Shown piece after piece: positions 11,618 through 23,833 of a stretch of DNA of 64,000 bases. The notes beneath the pieces are model-generated. The model was not told the DNA's origin. It made no database searches and worked only from the letters and a program-made list of their open reading frames with translations. The first letter of the stretch is position 1; every line of letters starts with the position of its first letter. Source of the DNA: Niebla homalea (taxonomy: Eukaryota > Ascomycota > Lecanoromycetes > Lecanorales > Ramalinaceae); contig JAHGAU010000027.1 in NCBI GenBank assembly GCA_019925105.1, positions 1 through 64,000 of the forward strand, given 5' to 3'. The position numbers and the translations under genes were made by a program.

Positions 11618-11911
11618 AGAAGAATATCGGGGCAAACGATATACATACGATGAACCAGAATAACATCAGCCTGGGGGGAAACCGAGAGCCGGTCCTTGCT
11701 GTTAAAGGGGTGACCTGGTCCTTGGATTTAAACCTTATATCGTGGTTGGCCACATTAAAAATTGTGGCGACGAGAAATACGCACCCAATCAATCCAACGC
11801 TATAAAAATATTGTTTCTCCTTGCCTACCTAGCCTAGTAGACCTGCACGCGCGCGGTTGGCCGCATTTTCAGGTAGCCTAGAAATTGTACGAGGAATAGG
11901 GGCTACAGCTG
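11618..11911 (+). other. 3' flank of the nuclease-like gene
   Basis: Normal-composition DNA after the stop codon at 11615-11617. It keeps CA and TG, so it lies within the RIP-free island. It probably holds the 3' UTR; I see no clear polyadenylation signal and no further gene. Confidence 0.5.
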
Positions 11912-12518
11912 ACCAGGTCGGCTAGTAAACCTAACCTGGTCCGGTCTAACTCCTTTCAGGTGAAATATGAACTTTAGAATTTTAGTTGAAATATTCAAAG
12001 AACCGGTATTTAACCAGTATAAAACTAGTAAGGAACTGGTAAATAATTCATAATATAAATAATTATAAATTAATTAAATAATTTTAATTATTAAGTCTTT
12101 ATTATTTTTATTGTAATTTTATTAATAATTAGAAACCGGATTTATATTGGTTTTAAACCGGGTTTATTTTAGTTTTAAACTGGTTCTTTATTTAATATTT
12201 ATTATTATTACATATTTAATAATACTTACTTATAAACCGGGTTTATCTTGATTTTAACCCGGTTTTAACCCGGTTTAATCTTAGTTTTAAACCGGTTTTT
12301 AAGTAAACCTATTTTAATTATTAATTAAATAATAATTTTTTCTGGAATAATATTAAAAAATATTATAAACTACTTTTATACCGGGATAAATCTAGTTTTT
12401 AAGTAAAGGTACCTTAATAATACTATATTAAACGTTGTAATATAATTAACCAATAATATTAAGCCGGAAATCATGTTAGTTTAAACCGGACCAGGTCAGC
12501 TCTACTAGCCGACCTGGT
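11912..12518. mobile_element. MITE-like element with terminal inverted repeats, 607 bp
   Basis: ACCAGGTCGGCTAGTA at 11912-11927 has its exact reverse complement at 12503-12518. Similarity continues inwards for about 37 bp (ACCTGGTCCGGT on the left; ACCGGACCAGGT on the right). The interior is AT-rich, non-coding and full of AACCGGTTT / AAACCGGGTTTAT motifs in both orientations, including units of about 22 bp near 12131-12180 and 12234-12300. Such subterminal repeats are typical of non-autonomous DNA transposons. Target-site duplication is not clear. No transposase is encoded, and I saw no second copy in the window. Confidence 0.75.
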
Positions 12519-12760
12519 TATGTATATACCCCGAAGAATATTAACGCTGGAGGGTATACCTCGTTTTCTCCCAAATATAGTTAGTCGCGCTCGTTGTACA
12601 GTGATATACGGCGGTATTCCGCGGTTGTCTTGGCAGCCTCTGTATTGGAAGACCCTATCGCATAAAGGCCTATTATACGTCCTTTTATTAACGGTATTAT
12701 AGGTCTATCGGTGCATAAGGTGCGGTGAGTATACGGTTATTAAACGGTCCTTAAGATAGA
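12519..12760. other. Right margin of the gene island
   Basis: About 200 bases of intermediate composition that still keep TG and CA. A 60-codon open frame at 12520-12702 begins directly at the MITE end and has no recognisable domain, so I do not call it a gene. RIP-type composition begins again from about 12730. Confidence 0.5.
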
Positions 12761-15118
12761 TATAAATACGCTCGTTATTATAGTATAATTAAATAAGTAT
12801 AACAATAAACTATATATATATAATTTAACTTATTTACCCTTTCTTTATATTTATTTACGTATATTAAGTTCTAAGCCCGGTTAATAAAATAATTAATTAT
12901 AATATATTATTTAAGTATTAATTTTCTTTAAAGAATAATTCATTAAGTCTATATAATTACTTAAGATCGTAAAATAACCATAACTTCAATGTCCGATACC
13001 TTAATAAGTAACTATAATTACGAGGATACCGGAGAGGGTAATTCGACGTAATAATATTTACTTTATTGAATATAATATATACTTTTTACTTCCGGTAATA
13101 AAAGGACGACGTAGTTATCGTTTAAGTACTGCCTTAACCGGTACGGTATAAAAGGGGATTTAATTATGGTTTTCTTATACCGGCCGGTACGGTATGAAGG
13201 TATATTCTGCTCCCGTACCGTCCTTATCCCGGTAATATAATAATAGGAAATATTAAGAAACCGATATATAATCTTAATATATTAATAAATCAAATTTAAT
13301 TAATTAATTTATATTTATATTCATACTATAAATTTAGCTAGGTTATTTGGGTATTTTATCGTTGTTCTTATTTTTACATTTACCGGATATAATAAAATTT
13401 CTTTTTAAGGAAAATTAATTTATACCCTGCCTTTATTAATAGCTTAATAAGTATACTTTATATATCCTTTTACCGGTCAATTATCTTTATTATTATAATA
13501 GTTATTATTGTAATTCTATTTTTAATTTTATCCGGTTTTTGTATAATATCTGCATTCTTTTAACCTTTATTATAAATTATAATTTCTTGCCTTTTTATCA
13601 TATTTAATTAAAACCGCCGTTTATATAAATATACTTTTCTTAGGATTCTATAAAGAATAAATTTCTTAGTTTTTTTTATTCTTATTATTTTTAGGGTAAT
13701 AACGTTTTAACTTAAACTTTTCAATCTTAATAACTTTTTTTATTTTAATTATGACGTTAAATTATTATAATAAGTTCATATTTATTATAAGCCGGGGAGT
13801 TACCCGGACCCCTTTTTAAGATAATAAGATATCCTTAAAGTCGGATAAATCAGTTTTATTATAAGGATTCTATTATCTTAATATTTAAGTAATTTAGGTA
13901 TGGTAATAAAATATAATAAGTGTTTTATTTTGATTATTTATACATATAATTTATATTTATTACTCCTTCCGTTCTTACGGTATATAGAAAATATATTAAA
14001 TATTTTTTCCCCGCTTAAACTTAAATAAAAACGGCGTTATTTCTTTTCATATTTCTATAATTAAAAACGGTTTTAACGGAAATTCTTCTTTTAATATTAT
14101 AAAATATTTAAAATAATAGAAGCTTTTTAATTATTTTAATTTTTTATTTATTTTAATAATATTAAGGTATAAACTGGATTCTTTCTATATAAGTCCTTTT
14201 TTACGTAGGTTTTTTTTATCGGCGGTATAGATATATTTATTAACTTTAAGGCTTAGTTTATAATTTATTTTATCTTTAATTCTATCAAAAGTAATATAAA
14301 CGGTTTCGTTATTTTTACCGGTCTAAAATTAACCCGGATTTTCTTATCCTTTTTTTTAATAATTTATTTTATTTTTTTAATTAATTTAAACCGTAAGAAT
14401 ATTTGATATAAATTATAGAAAGATCATAGTAAGTGATTTAGTTAAAATCCCGTTTAGTTTCAAAGCTTTATCTTTCTTCGAATGTTATTCCGGTTTATTA
14501 ATTATTTTATAAGTAATTACTTTCTAAAGTTTTTAATAAAGTGAATTATATTGTTTTTCATATATTATTTAACGCCGTTATTATCGGCGGCGGGAAAAAG
14601 GCTTTTTCTATAACCTATTTTTATCCGTAAATTTTGTTCTAATACTTTTGATAAATATTTTAATAATAAAGACTTTAAAAAAATTTAATTTTCGTGTTTA
14701 TTTATATTTATATTTAATTTAATATTCTACCTTTTTCCTGAAAAGAAATAAAAAATAAACGCTTCTTTAAAATATTATTCCTTTTAACTCTTATAATCCT
14801 ACTTACTTTAACCTTTTAAATTAAATTTTAATTTGGTTTTAAATAATACCGTATTTACTTTTGAACGATTTTTTTGGTTTTATTTTAATTAACTATATCG
14901 TTCTTACCTATTTTTAACTTTAATATAACTCCGACTTTTAAGACATTCTCCTTATAAATATTATAAGTGTTATTATTTTTTCTAATATTATTTTAATTAT
15001 ATTTATAAGTTTATTAAATTATTTTTAATATTAATATTAAGTAAATAATCCTTCTAGTTATTCTAACTATTTTCCTTTCAACTTTTCCGGTATTAATTAT
15101 TTTTTATATTATTTTTTA
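12761..15118. repeat. RIP-degraded repeat DNA, probably minus-strand coding originally
   Basis: AT-rich DNA with no open frame. From about 13.3 kb the plus strand is pyrimidine-rich; in this window, elements with known orientation have purine-rich coding strands, so a minus-strand element is likely. A less mutated patch at 13,120-13,240 contains ACCGGTACGGTAT-type inverted motifs. The element family is not identified. Confidence 0.55.
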
Positions 15119-15374
15119 TATCGGCTGGAAAGGGGGAGAGCATGGAAGATATAAAACTTGCGGATGGATGTATGGAGGAATGAAAACATTAAAAGGGCTA
15201 ACTAAGGGTGGAATCGATTCATATATACTTTAAAAAGAAAAAGGATAACGGATTATTATAATAAGGAACCTATACCTTATTAACTTATATAAGGGCTACG
15301 GCCTATCTTTAATTGTACTTTATTACTATTTATTATTTTATTACTTTTATTCTTTCTTTCCTTCCTATTTTTTC
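15119..15374 (+). repeat. Left copy of a ~257-bp direct repeat, probable 5' LTR
   Basis: This aligns over its whole length with about 34,050-34,306. Shared blocks include AAAAAGAAAAAGGATAACGG, CTTATACCTTATTAACTTATAT-like text and the TTCCTTCCT end. The first base after the repeat begins TGGCGGTC (15,375), as expected of a primer binding site complementary to a tRNA 3' CCA end. This supports a plus-strand LTR element. This copy has lost more CA/TG than the right copy. Exact ends are uncertain by a few bases. Confidence 0.75.
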
Positions 15375-18060
15375 TGGCGGTCTTAAAAAGGCTTTTATTT
15401 ACTTATATATATTAAGGAATTCAATTTAATTATATAATTTAATCGTAAATAGCTTACTATACCTTTTCCTTAATTAACGGTAATAAAGACTATAAAAATA
15501 TTATATTAAACCGACCTTTATTATTACTATATTATATATATATAACGAAAATAATAGGCTATAAATTCATATCTATTTACAGAATATTTCTAATTATTAT
15601 TTATTTATTAAATAAATATTAAAATTAAGAAAAACGAAAGTATTCGAATAACCCTTTTCTAGGTACCCTTATTTAGATATTCTTATTATTACTTTTAATT
15701 AATATGGGGACCCCGTTCGTACGTATCGGTAAAGTATTATGAATATTTATTAATTAACTATTAATTATTGGAAATCAAAAAGTAAAAAAAAATAATAATT
15801 TTTTTAAAGCGTTTTAATTATAAAAGGATAATAATACTTTTTATATTAACGACGGGCTTAAATTTTAATTAGGAAATAATTATATATATTATTAAATGTT
15901 TTAAATTATCGTTAAGGAAATTATAATTTATATATTAATATAAGTTACTTTTTTAAAATAAAAAAAATTAAAGTAATTAACGAAAAAAAATAGAAAAAAT
16001 CAATTATTTTAAATGACGTAAAATTATTATTTAATAATTAACGACTATAATAACCGAACTATAAAACTCGTTAAGTTAATATAAGTAATTAAATCCGATT
16101 CAATTATAAGTTTTATTAAATTATCTTAAATAACTAAATTATAAGTCTTATAAAACGATTTTAAATAATTAATTTATTTATTATAAGTAAAACTTTTTAA
16201 TTTAATTTAAAGTATTATATATATTCCTTAAAAACGTAAAGTAAATTTTAAAGATTATTTTATATTAAATAAATAATTTTTTAAGACCCGTAAATAATAC
16301 CGGGCATTTCAATATCAATAAGTATATAAGATTCCTTAATAATTATTGGAATAATTAAATTAAATTATATATTTTAACGATAAGGGTAATAAAAAAAAGA
16401 TTCCTTAATAAGGCTTAAATAATTATATATATTACTTAAAGAAATATTTCTTATTAAAACGTAAATTATTAAATTAAAAGTTACTTAAACGGTAATTAAG
16501 TTTTAAACTATTTATAAAGGTTTAAACCGGTCTTTAAAATTCTTAAGAAATAATTATAGGTTATATAATATATTAGCCGGACGTAATAAGCTTTTTATTT
16601 TAAGTTCTAAATTAAACAATTAAGAATTAAAAAACTAAAAAGTAAACTAGGAAAGTAAATAATAAAAAGAAATAAATAATAAAATTAATTAAAAAAACTA
16701 ATAAGAAAGAATAAAAATAAATATATTTATAATAATAATTATATTATATATATATTAAGAATATTAATAGTGATTTATAACGGTGACCAACGTAAAATTT
16801 ATTTAATTTAACGGTACTTTTTTTGAAATTTTCTTATATAAAAGGTAAAAAAGATTAAAATAGATAACCAGAACCCACCCCAATTTAAAAGGGAAACGTA
16901 AATTTATAATAAAATATAATTTATATATACTTATATAATAACTTAAGAGACCAGAAGGACCCGATTAACGTTATATAATCATATATTGACTTAACCCTTT
17001 CCTTAAAAAAAAAGCAAAAAAAATGATAAAAATAAAATATAGTTACTTAAAGTAACTATAAACCCCTTTTTCCAAAATACCCTTATCAATACTGATAATA
17101 TATTAACGATAATATATTTTATTTTATATATATCTTAATACCCTTAAAATAAAAAAGGTAAAGTTAAGTATTATTATATGAATTAAGGAATTAATTACGG
17201 TATTATTACCCTTTTTATTATTATTTTATTTCCTTTATTAAAAAGAATATATATCTTTTTATTTTATATTAAATAAAAAATAGAGAAAATTAAAATAAAT
17301 TTATATAAGTTATATAAGTTATAGGGCTATCCCGTATTTATTAATAATTATAGGTATTATTAAGGATTATTTAATAATAAACCTTATTAATTTTTCTTTA
17401 AAAAATAATAAAATATTATTAAAAATCTTTTAATCCCCTAAATTTAAAGGGGAATTAATTAATATATATAAAGTAAAGGAAATATTTAAATAATTTTAAA
17501 TATCCTCCTTAATAATAATAATAAAGTTAAATATAAAAGAAGATTCCGTAATATTATTAATAATCTTAATTTTTACCTTAAAATTATCGGAAACTTTATA
17601 ATAAAAAATTGTAATATAACCCGGGACTAAAACTTTATTTTATAAATTAAAAAAACTTAATAAGTAAGAAAATAAGTTAAATAATATATAAAAATGGATT
17701 TATAACGTATAAAAAAAGATCGGGAAAGATATTTCCCTTAATTAATAAATAAACGCGATAAATATAAGACTTAAAGGAAATATAACGTATTAAATTAAAT
17801 AACCAGAAATTAAAATTTTATTTATAAATAAAGCGATAAATAACATTATAGAAGAAAATATAAAGAACTTTTAGAAATTATTAAATTAAGAATTCTTAGA
17901 ATTAAATCTTAATAATTTTACGGAATAAGTGGCGAATAATATTAAAATATTATTTTAAAGAATTAATTTTATCCTTAACTATTATAAATATATACTCCAT
18001 ATTATATATAATTTAGACTAACTCCTTAATACCTATACTTATATAATAAGTATATAAAAA
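15375..18060 (+). repeat. Internal region of the LTR-bounded element, left part (RIP relic)
   Basis: This begins with the PBS-like TGGCGGTC, then purine-rich plus-strand DNA without intact frames. By position it would be leader and gag of the element bounded by the 15.1 and 34.05 kb repeats. I could not recognise gag motifs. It is interrupted at about 18,060 by a LINE. Confidence 0.45.
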
Positions 18061-21000
18061 AATGGCGACGAACAACGGGACCCCAGAGGTCAGAAACGAT
18101 ACACGTATATATAACTTAAGTAATAGTGAAAACAATACCTTAAATACGATAAACGGAAGCGGAATAATAATAAAAATAAAGGGGAAGGAAGGGTAAACGG
18201 CTTAAGTTAATAGGAATAATAATAAGTCGTATAAATAACGTAATAAATACGAGATAAAAAAACCTTAAATTAAATAGGGAGCTTATAATTAATAAAATAC
18301 GCGTAAAAAAACACGTATAATACGTAAAAATATTATTATAAAGGGTAATAAATAAAAAGCGGAGGGGACGAGGACGGTACGCGGGGACGGATAAGGGGTA
18401 AACGGAAGCGTAAAAGGCCTTATTAAATATATATAAACTAAGAAAAAGCTAAATAAAAATAAAGAAATACCAGGTAAATAAGAATAAGTTATAAAAAAAA
18501 AATTTATTAAATATATAAAGGAAAAATAAAAAAAAAGGAAACGGTAAAAACGTTAAAAAACCTCCTTATAATTATATAGAAAAATATTACGTTAAAGACC
18601 TAGCCGATATTATAAATCAGGTTACGGAGAGTAAAAAACTTTTATATAAATATAGGGAGAAATTTAAAGGAATTAAAAAGGCTACGTAGAACTTAAAAGG
18701 CGGCAATAAAAACGCCGGTAAATAAAGATAAAAAGAAATAAAGAAGATATATATAAAGTAAGGGAATAACGGGGGAGGCTTTAAGGAAAAGAGCAGGGAT
18801 AAACTAAGTAGTAAAAGCCGTAAAAGCGGTACCGGTATTAATAATAAAGGAGGTAAGGATAAAAAAGAAAACGACGGTATTAAAGAAAGTAAGGATAATA
18901 ATTATATAATTATCGGGTAAAGAAAAAAAAAGCATAATGGTAAAAACGAACTTATTATAATTAATAAAAACGTTTAAGGTAACGGGAAAGTTATTAATAG
19001 AATAAATTATTACGGTATATAAATTATAAAGCGGGGATATCCTCCTTAATATAGCCTTATTAAAGGCGAGAAAAAGGCTGAAAAAATCAAAGGGATAAGC
19101 CGGTAAAAAAAGGGTATAAAATAGTAAAGGTATTAAAGTAATCCTTCGTTATTACGGTAAACGGGATATATTTAATAAGGTTTATAAAAGAAAAAGGGGA
19201 AGTTACCTTAAGGCGGATAAAAAAGGAGAATATAATCCTCTATTTTAAGCTAAAGATTATTAATTATAATTTTCCTTTTATAATAAAAAAATTAAACGCC
19301 TTTAATTATATAAAAAGATACTTTATAGTTATCTTAAGTATAACGGTAATAAGGATATATAACGATATCCTTAATAAAAGGGTAATAAAGGGTAAGTCCC
19401 TTAAGTTAATAAAACCTTAAAACCAAATAATAAATATTTATTAATACTTTAAATATTAAAGGTATAAACATATTATTATAAGGTGCCTTAATAGTATAAA
19501 GTGCGTGGTATATATTGAAAAGCATAATACGTATAAATACGCTAACTTAATAATAAAGGGCCTAATGAAAAATGCGTTAAAATACGTAGTATATAATAAT
19601 AATAATTACTTAACGTGGGACTTACGGTATATAGTAAGAACGAAGGAGACTTAATATAAAAAGATTAAGATAACGGTTAAGGTTTAATATTATAACTTAT
19701 ATAAATTTTAACCGGTAAAATAATTTAAGACGATTTTAAAACGTAAATAAAGTTTATTAAATAAAAAAGGGTAAAATATAATAATTAATAACGCAAAGAA
19801 AAGGAAACTTATAATAATATTAACCTTTAAAGTTAACCGTCCGACCAGAATTACTATTATAATAAGAAAATTAGGATAAATAACGTTTAACTTTAAAAAA
19901 AGATTATTTATATAAATAAAAATTAATAAGAAAAACCCGACGGACGTTAATATTTAATATATTTATACTTTTAAGGGTAATATAATATAACGTATATAAA
20001 AAAGTAGTTAAAGCCGTAATATTAATATTCAGATTTAAAAAAATAAAAAATATTAATATTATAACGATATAAAAGTTACTATATAATTTATATACTTACT
20101 TTTTAATTAACCCAGGAAATAATTTCTATCTAATTTTTAAGGGTAACGAGATAACGCGGATATATTTCTTTATTAATAAAAAATTAAATATAAATAATTA
20201 AAACGTTATTTATTACGGAGGGAACCTATATATATTCCGGATCATATAAAAAGGGGATATTAAGGGTACTTTAAATATTTATAATACGTATAATCCGTTA
20301 TTAATTAATAAAAAAAACCCCTTTATAATTCCGTTACTTAAAGATATTATAATTATACTTAATAAGTATTTTTTAATAAAGGACTTTAATTTTTATTATA
20401 TTTAATAAAACGAAGACGGTCATATAATTAATTATATTGAATTTAAGGAATTATTAAGAATTATTATATAGTTTAATTTTACGTTATTAATACTAAAAAA
20501 AATTATTATATAAAAAAGCCGTAAACTTAAAATTACAATTAACTTAATATTCAGCTCAGAAGGTATTATTAACTTAATTATAATATACGGACCTTAAAAG
20601 GATTTAAAATACGGTTTAAATTACGTCTTAATATAAATAACCTTAAATTAATCCATTAACGTAACTCCGCTTTTACCGTTTAAATAAACGTAAAAAATAA
20701 TTAAAGAAGTTAAAATATTAATAAAAACGGTAAAAATAATATTTTAATTAACGGAGCGTTTTTAACTTAATAATAAAGAATAGATTAACCGTTTTATAAA
20801 ATAGATAATAAAAGCTTTAAATAAAATAATTAACGTTATAATCTTAATAATAAAGTTATCTTAAAAAGTTAAAACCTATTAAAATAAAAAATATATAAAA
20901 ACGATTATAAAAATAAAAACGCTTATAAAATAAGTTATTAAATATAAAAATTAAGAAATATTTTAATAATTAAAAAAAGCTTAAGAAAAAAAAAAAAAAA

Positions 21001-23825
21001 TTATCCGGAAAACTAAATAAATATACTTTTAGGCTATAATATATAACTTAACGGTTTCCTTTTATAATATTTAGAAATTAATAAAATACGGTAAAAAATA
21101 AAGTAAGAAATTTAAATCTATCTTTAAGTTTTTACCTTTAAAAAGATTAAACGGTACGGTAATGAATATTTTTAATAATAAAATTAAAACTCTTAAAAAG
21201 GCGTTTTTTTTTATTACCGGAAGTTAACCTAATAAATATCGACGGTATAATATAGCCTAAATTAATAATAATAAATAAAATAATAACCCAAGAAATAATA
21301 ATTAAAACGATTAATAAATTAAAGAAAAATAAGGCCTCCGGATTTAACGGTATATTAAATAAATTTCTATTTATAATAACGTTATTATTCGGAAAAATCT
21401 TTATTTACTTATTTTAAGTTTACTTTAATATAGAATATTATTTCCGTAAATTTAAGGAGGCTAAAACGATTATCCTTAAAAAGTTAATTAAGTTAAATTA
21501 CTTAAAGATAAAGTTATATAAATTTATAATATTTTTTTATACGTTAAAAAAGGCTTTAAAGACGGTAATTATAAAGATTTTAAATAACTATATAAAAAAG
21601 TATAAACTATTCCCCGATTAATAAATAAAAATAAAAAAAGGATAATTAACAGAAATAACTCTTAAAGGCTTAATTAATAATATATATATGGTATAAAACT
21701 ATAAAAAGAAATACGTTATAAGTCTTTTTTCCTTAAATATTATAAAAATATTTAATAAAGTAAATTATTAAAGGTTATTATATAATTTACGGAAAAAAAA
21801 GATTTTACCTTTCCTTATAAATTAAATAAAAAATTTCTTAAGTAATTAAGCGACGTTAATTATTCTAAAATAGAAAATAAATATAATAAAGCTTATAATA
21901 ATAAGGATTCCTTAAAAGTTATTTATTTCCTTAATTTTATTCTTATTCTTTAACGGCCCGTTTATTAAAAACTTAATAAAGTTAAAATAGAAAATTTAAA
22001 TAAAGGGTTTTATTAACGATATTTATTTTTTAACTTATAATACGTTTACTTATATAAATTATTTAAAACTAAAAAAAACTTATAAAGTCTATTTATAATA
22101 AATAAAAATATATAAGGTTTAATTTATCCCGTATAAGTATAAGCTTATTTATATAATAAAAAGCCTAAAGCTATATAATATAATAACTATAATAAACTTA
22201 AATAATATAATAATAAAACCAGAAGTTAATATTAAGGTATTTAATTTATAAATTAATAAAAAATTGGATTAAAAAGATTATATAAAAAAAGTCTAAAAGA
22301 AGATAATTTTATAAGAAAGGGGCCTTATTTACTTTACGGCGTTAACGTAAGGAGCTACCTTATAAAAAACTAGAACCGTTTATTAGGCGGTTATAAAGCT
22401 TATAATAATATATGTAATAATTATTTAATACGTACTTAAAGGCATATTTAAATATAAAAAAAAGCTTATCCGGTAATTATAAAAGGTTTAAAACCGATAT
22501 TTAAGAGTAATAAATAAAGTATATAAAGCGACTCTTATCCCGGTATTAGAATCCGAGGTTTTTATATTATTAATAAAGTTAGCTTTAAATTAAATAGTTA
22601 CTTAAACGAGGCTTAAAAAAGGTATAAATTTAACTACGTTAATAGGAAATGAAAATATTTATTAAAACTATAAAAGGCCTTAAATAAGAAAACGTAAAAA
22701 AGCGGTATTTACTTTTTTTACAGAAATTAAATTAAAATAAATTAAAAAAAAGGTTAATTTAATTTACGTTTAAAAAGTTAATATAAAAATATATAAACTT
22801 TTACTTAAAATAAAAACAATAAAAAAAAAGAAAACTATAAAAATAAAATTAACGGCGATTACCCTATAAACTATAAAAAGGTAAATAAAGCATTAACGTA
22901 GATATAAAGAATTAATCCTTTAAAGGCGACGGTACTTAACGTTAAATAATAATAAGGTTATTAATAAGTATTTCCGGTATTACGGGATTATAAAGAAAAG
23001 CAATAATACGTTAATAATCCAATTCCGGATAAATAAGAACGGCTTAACTTACTTTTTCTTTATTATATATGCCGATAACCAGATCAACGTTAATTATAAA
23101 TATAAATAATAAAAGTAAAACGCTATATATATATTAATCTCCTATTTATTATTTAAGGAGCTTAAACCGGGATTAATTAAAAAAGTAAGGATTAATAATT
23201 ATCGTTAAATACTTATTAATAAAAAGGGTATTAAAACGGCCGTTAAATTTATAATAATTACGGGCTTATTATTATAGTTTAGCTTAATTAAAAAAATAGA
23301 AAAAGTAATTAAGGATTTAATTAAGAAACCTCGTTATTAACCTAAGGGTAAAAAATAACGGCGGGAAAACTATATTTAATAAAGGGTTAAAGGGGCTTTA
23401 AATATTAAAGCGGTATAAAAAATGATATTATATCGGTTAATAAAGTTATATAAATAAAATAATAATAATATATATATTAATAAGGATATTTAATAATATA
23501 ATCGGAATTCTAAAATTTTAATATTAAATAAACTTATAAAATAATAAAAAAGCAATAAGTTTAAAGGCAACCCTTAAATAGATTTAGTCGTAATATTATA
23601 GGTTTTCTTAAAAAAGGCATATAAATAAATTCTTACTCTTTAAACGGCCGTAGATATTCTTAGCCCTTAAGACGTAAGTAAAGGCTAGGTAAATACCGGT
23701 TTTTATTTTTAATATTATGGATATCGGGTTTTTTTACGGTTATTAATAAGGTTAAATAGCTAAGTATTAAGGAACGCCGGAATTAGCTCAGCTAGTTCCG
23801 TAGTATAAATCAAGTAATCAATCAA
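18061..23825 (+). mobile_element. Full-length LINE, plus strand, RIP-inactivated (copy D)
   Basis: The 5' end starts at GGCGACGAACAACGGGACC, which recurs at about 46.33 and 48.01 kb and inverted at about 54.52 kb. ORF1 traces (18.1-19.9 kb) end in a run of cysteine/histidine knuckles at 19,430-19,640 (HSAWDP-like in mutated form). An AP endonuclease follows, with FFVNKK near 20,170 and KDFNFYY near 20,390 (GDFNLHH in intact relatives). Reverse transcriptase traces are LKKNKA near 21,320, LDI..AF near 21,740, GIPQGSP near 21,900 and FINDIYFL near 22,015 (mutated FVDD box). The 3' end is a tail of AATC repeats at 23,808-23,825. The set fits a Tad1/I-like LINE. Every frame is broken by TAA/TAG. 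TATATAAT at 18,040 and 23,826 may be the target duplication but is too AT-rich to be certain. Confidence 0.85.
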
Positions 23826-23833
23826 TATATAAT

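Noticed and set aside
11375..11646. Minus-strand Leu/Ser-rich open frames that look like signal or membrane peptides
   Set aside because: They are the antisense of the Glu/Lys-rich tail exon.
11587..11805. 72-codon open frame beyond the nuclease-like gene
   Set aside because: It overlaps the last exon in a different frame and extends into the 3' flank without a domain.
12520..12702. 60-codon open frame next to the MITE
   Set aside because: No domain, starts at the element end, and flanking DNA is decaying; chance frame is more likely.
22940..23200. RNase H domain at the end of LINE D
   Set aside because: I could not read a TDGS or related motif even after allowing for RIP changes.
18040..23833. 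TATATAAT at both ends of LINE D as a target duplication
   Set aside because: Eight AT-only bases in AT-saturated DNA can match by chance; kept only as a candidate in the element entry.
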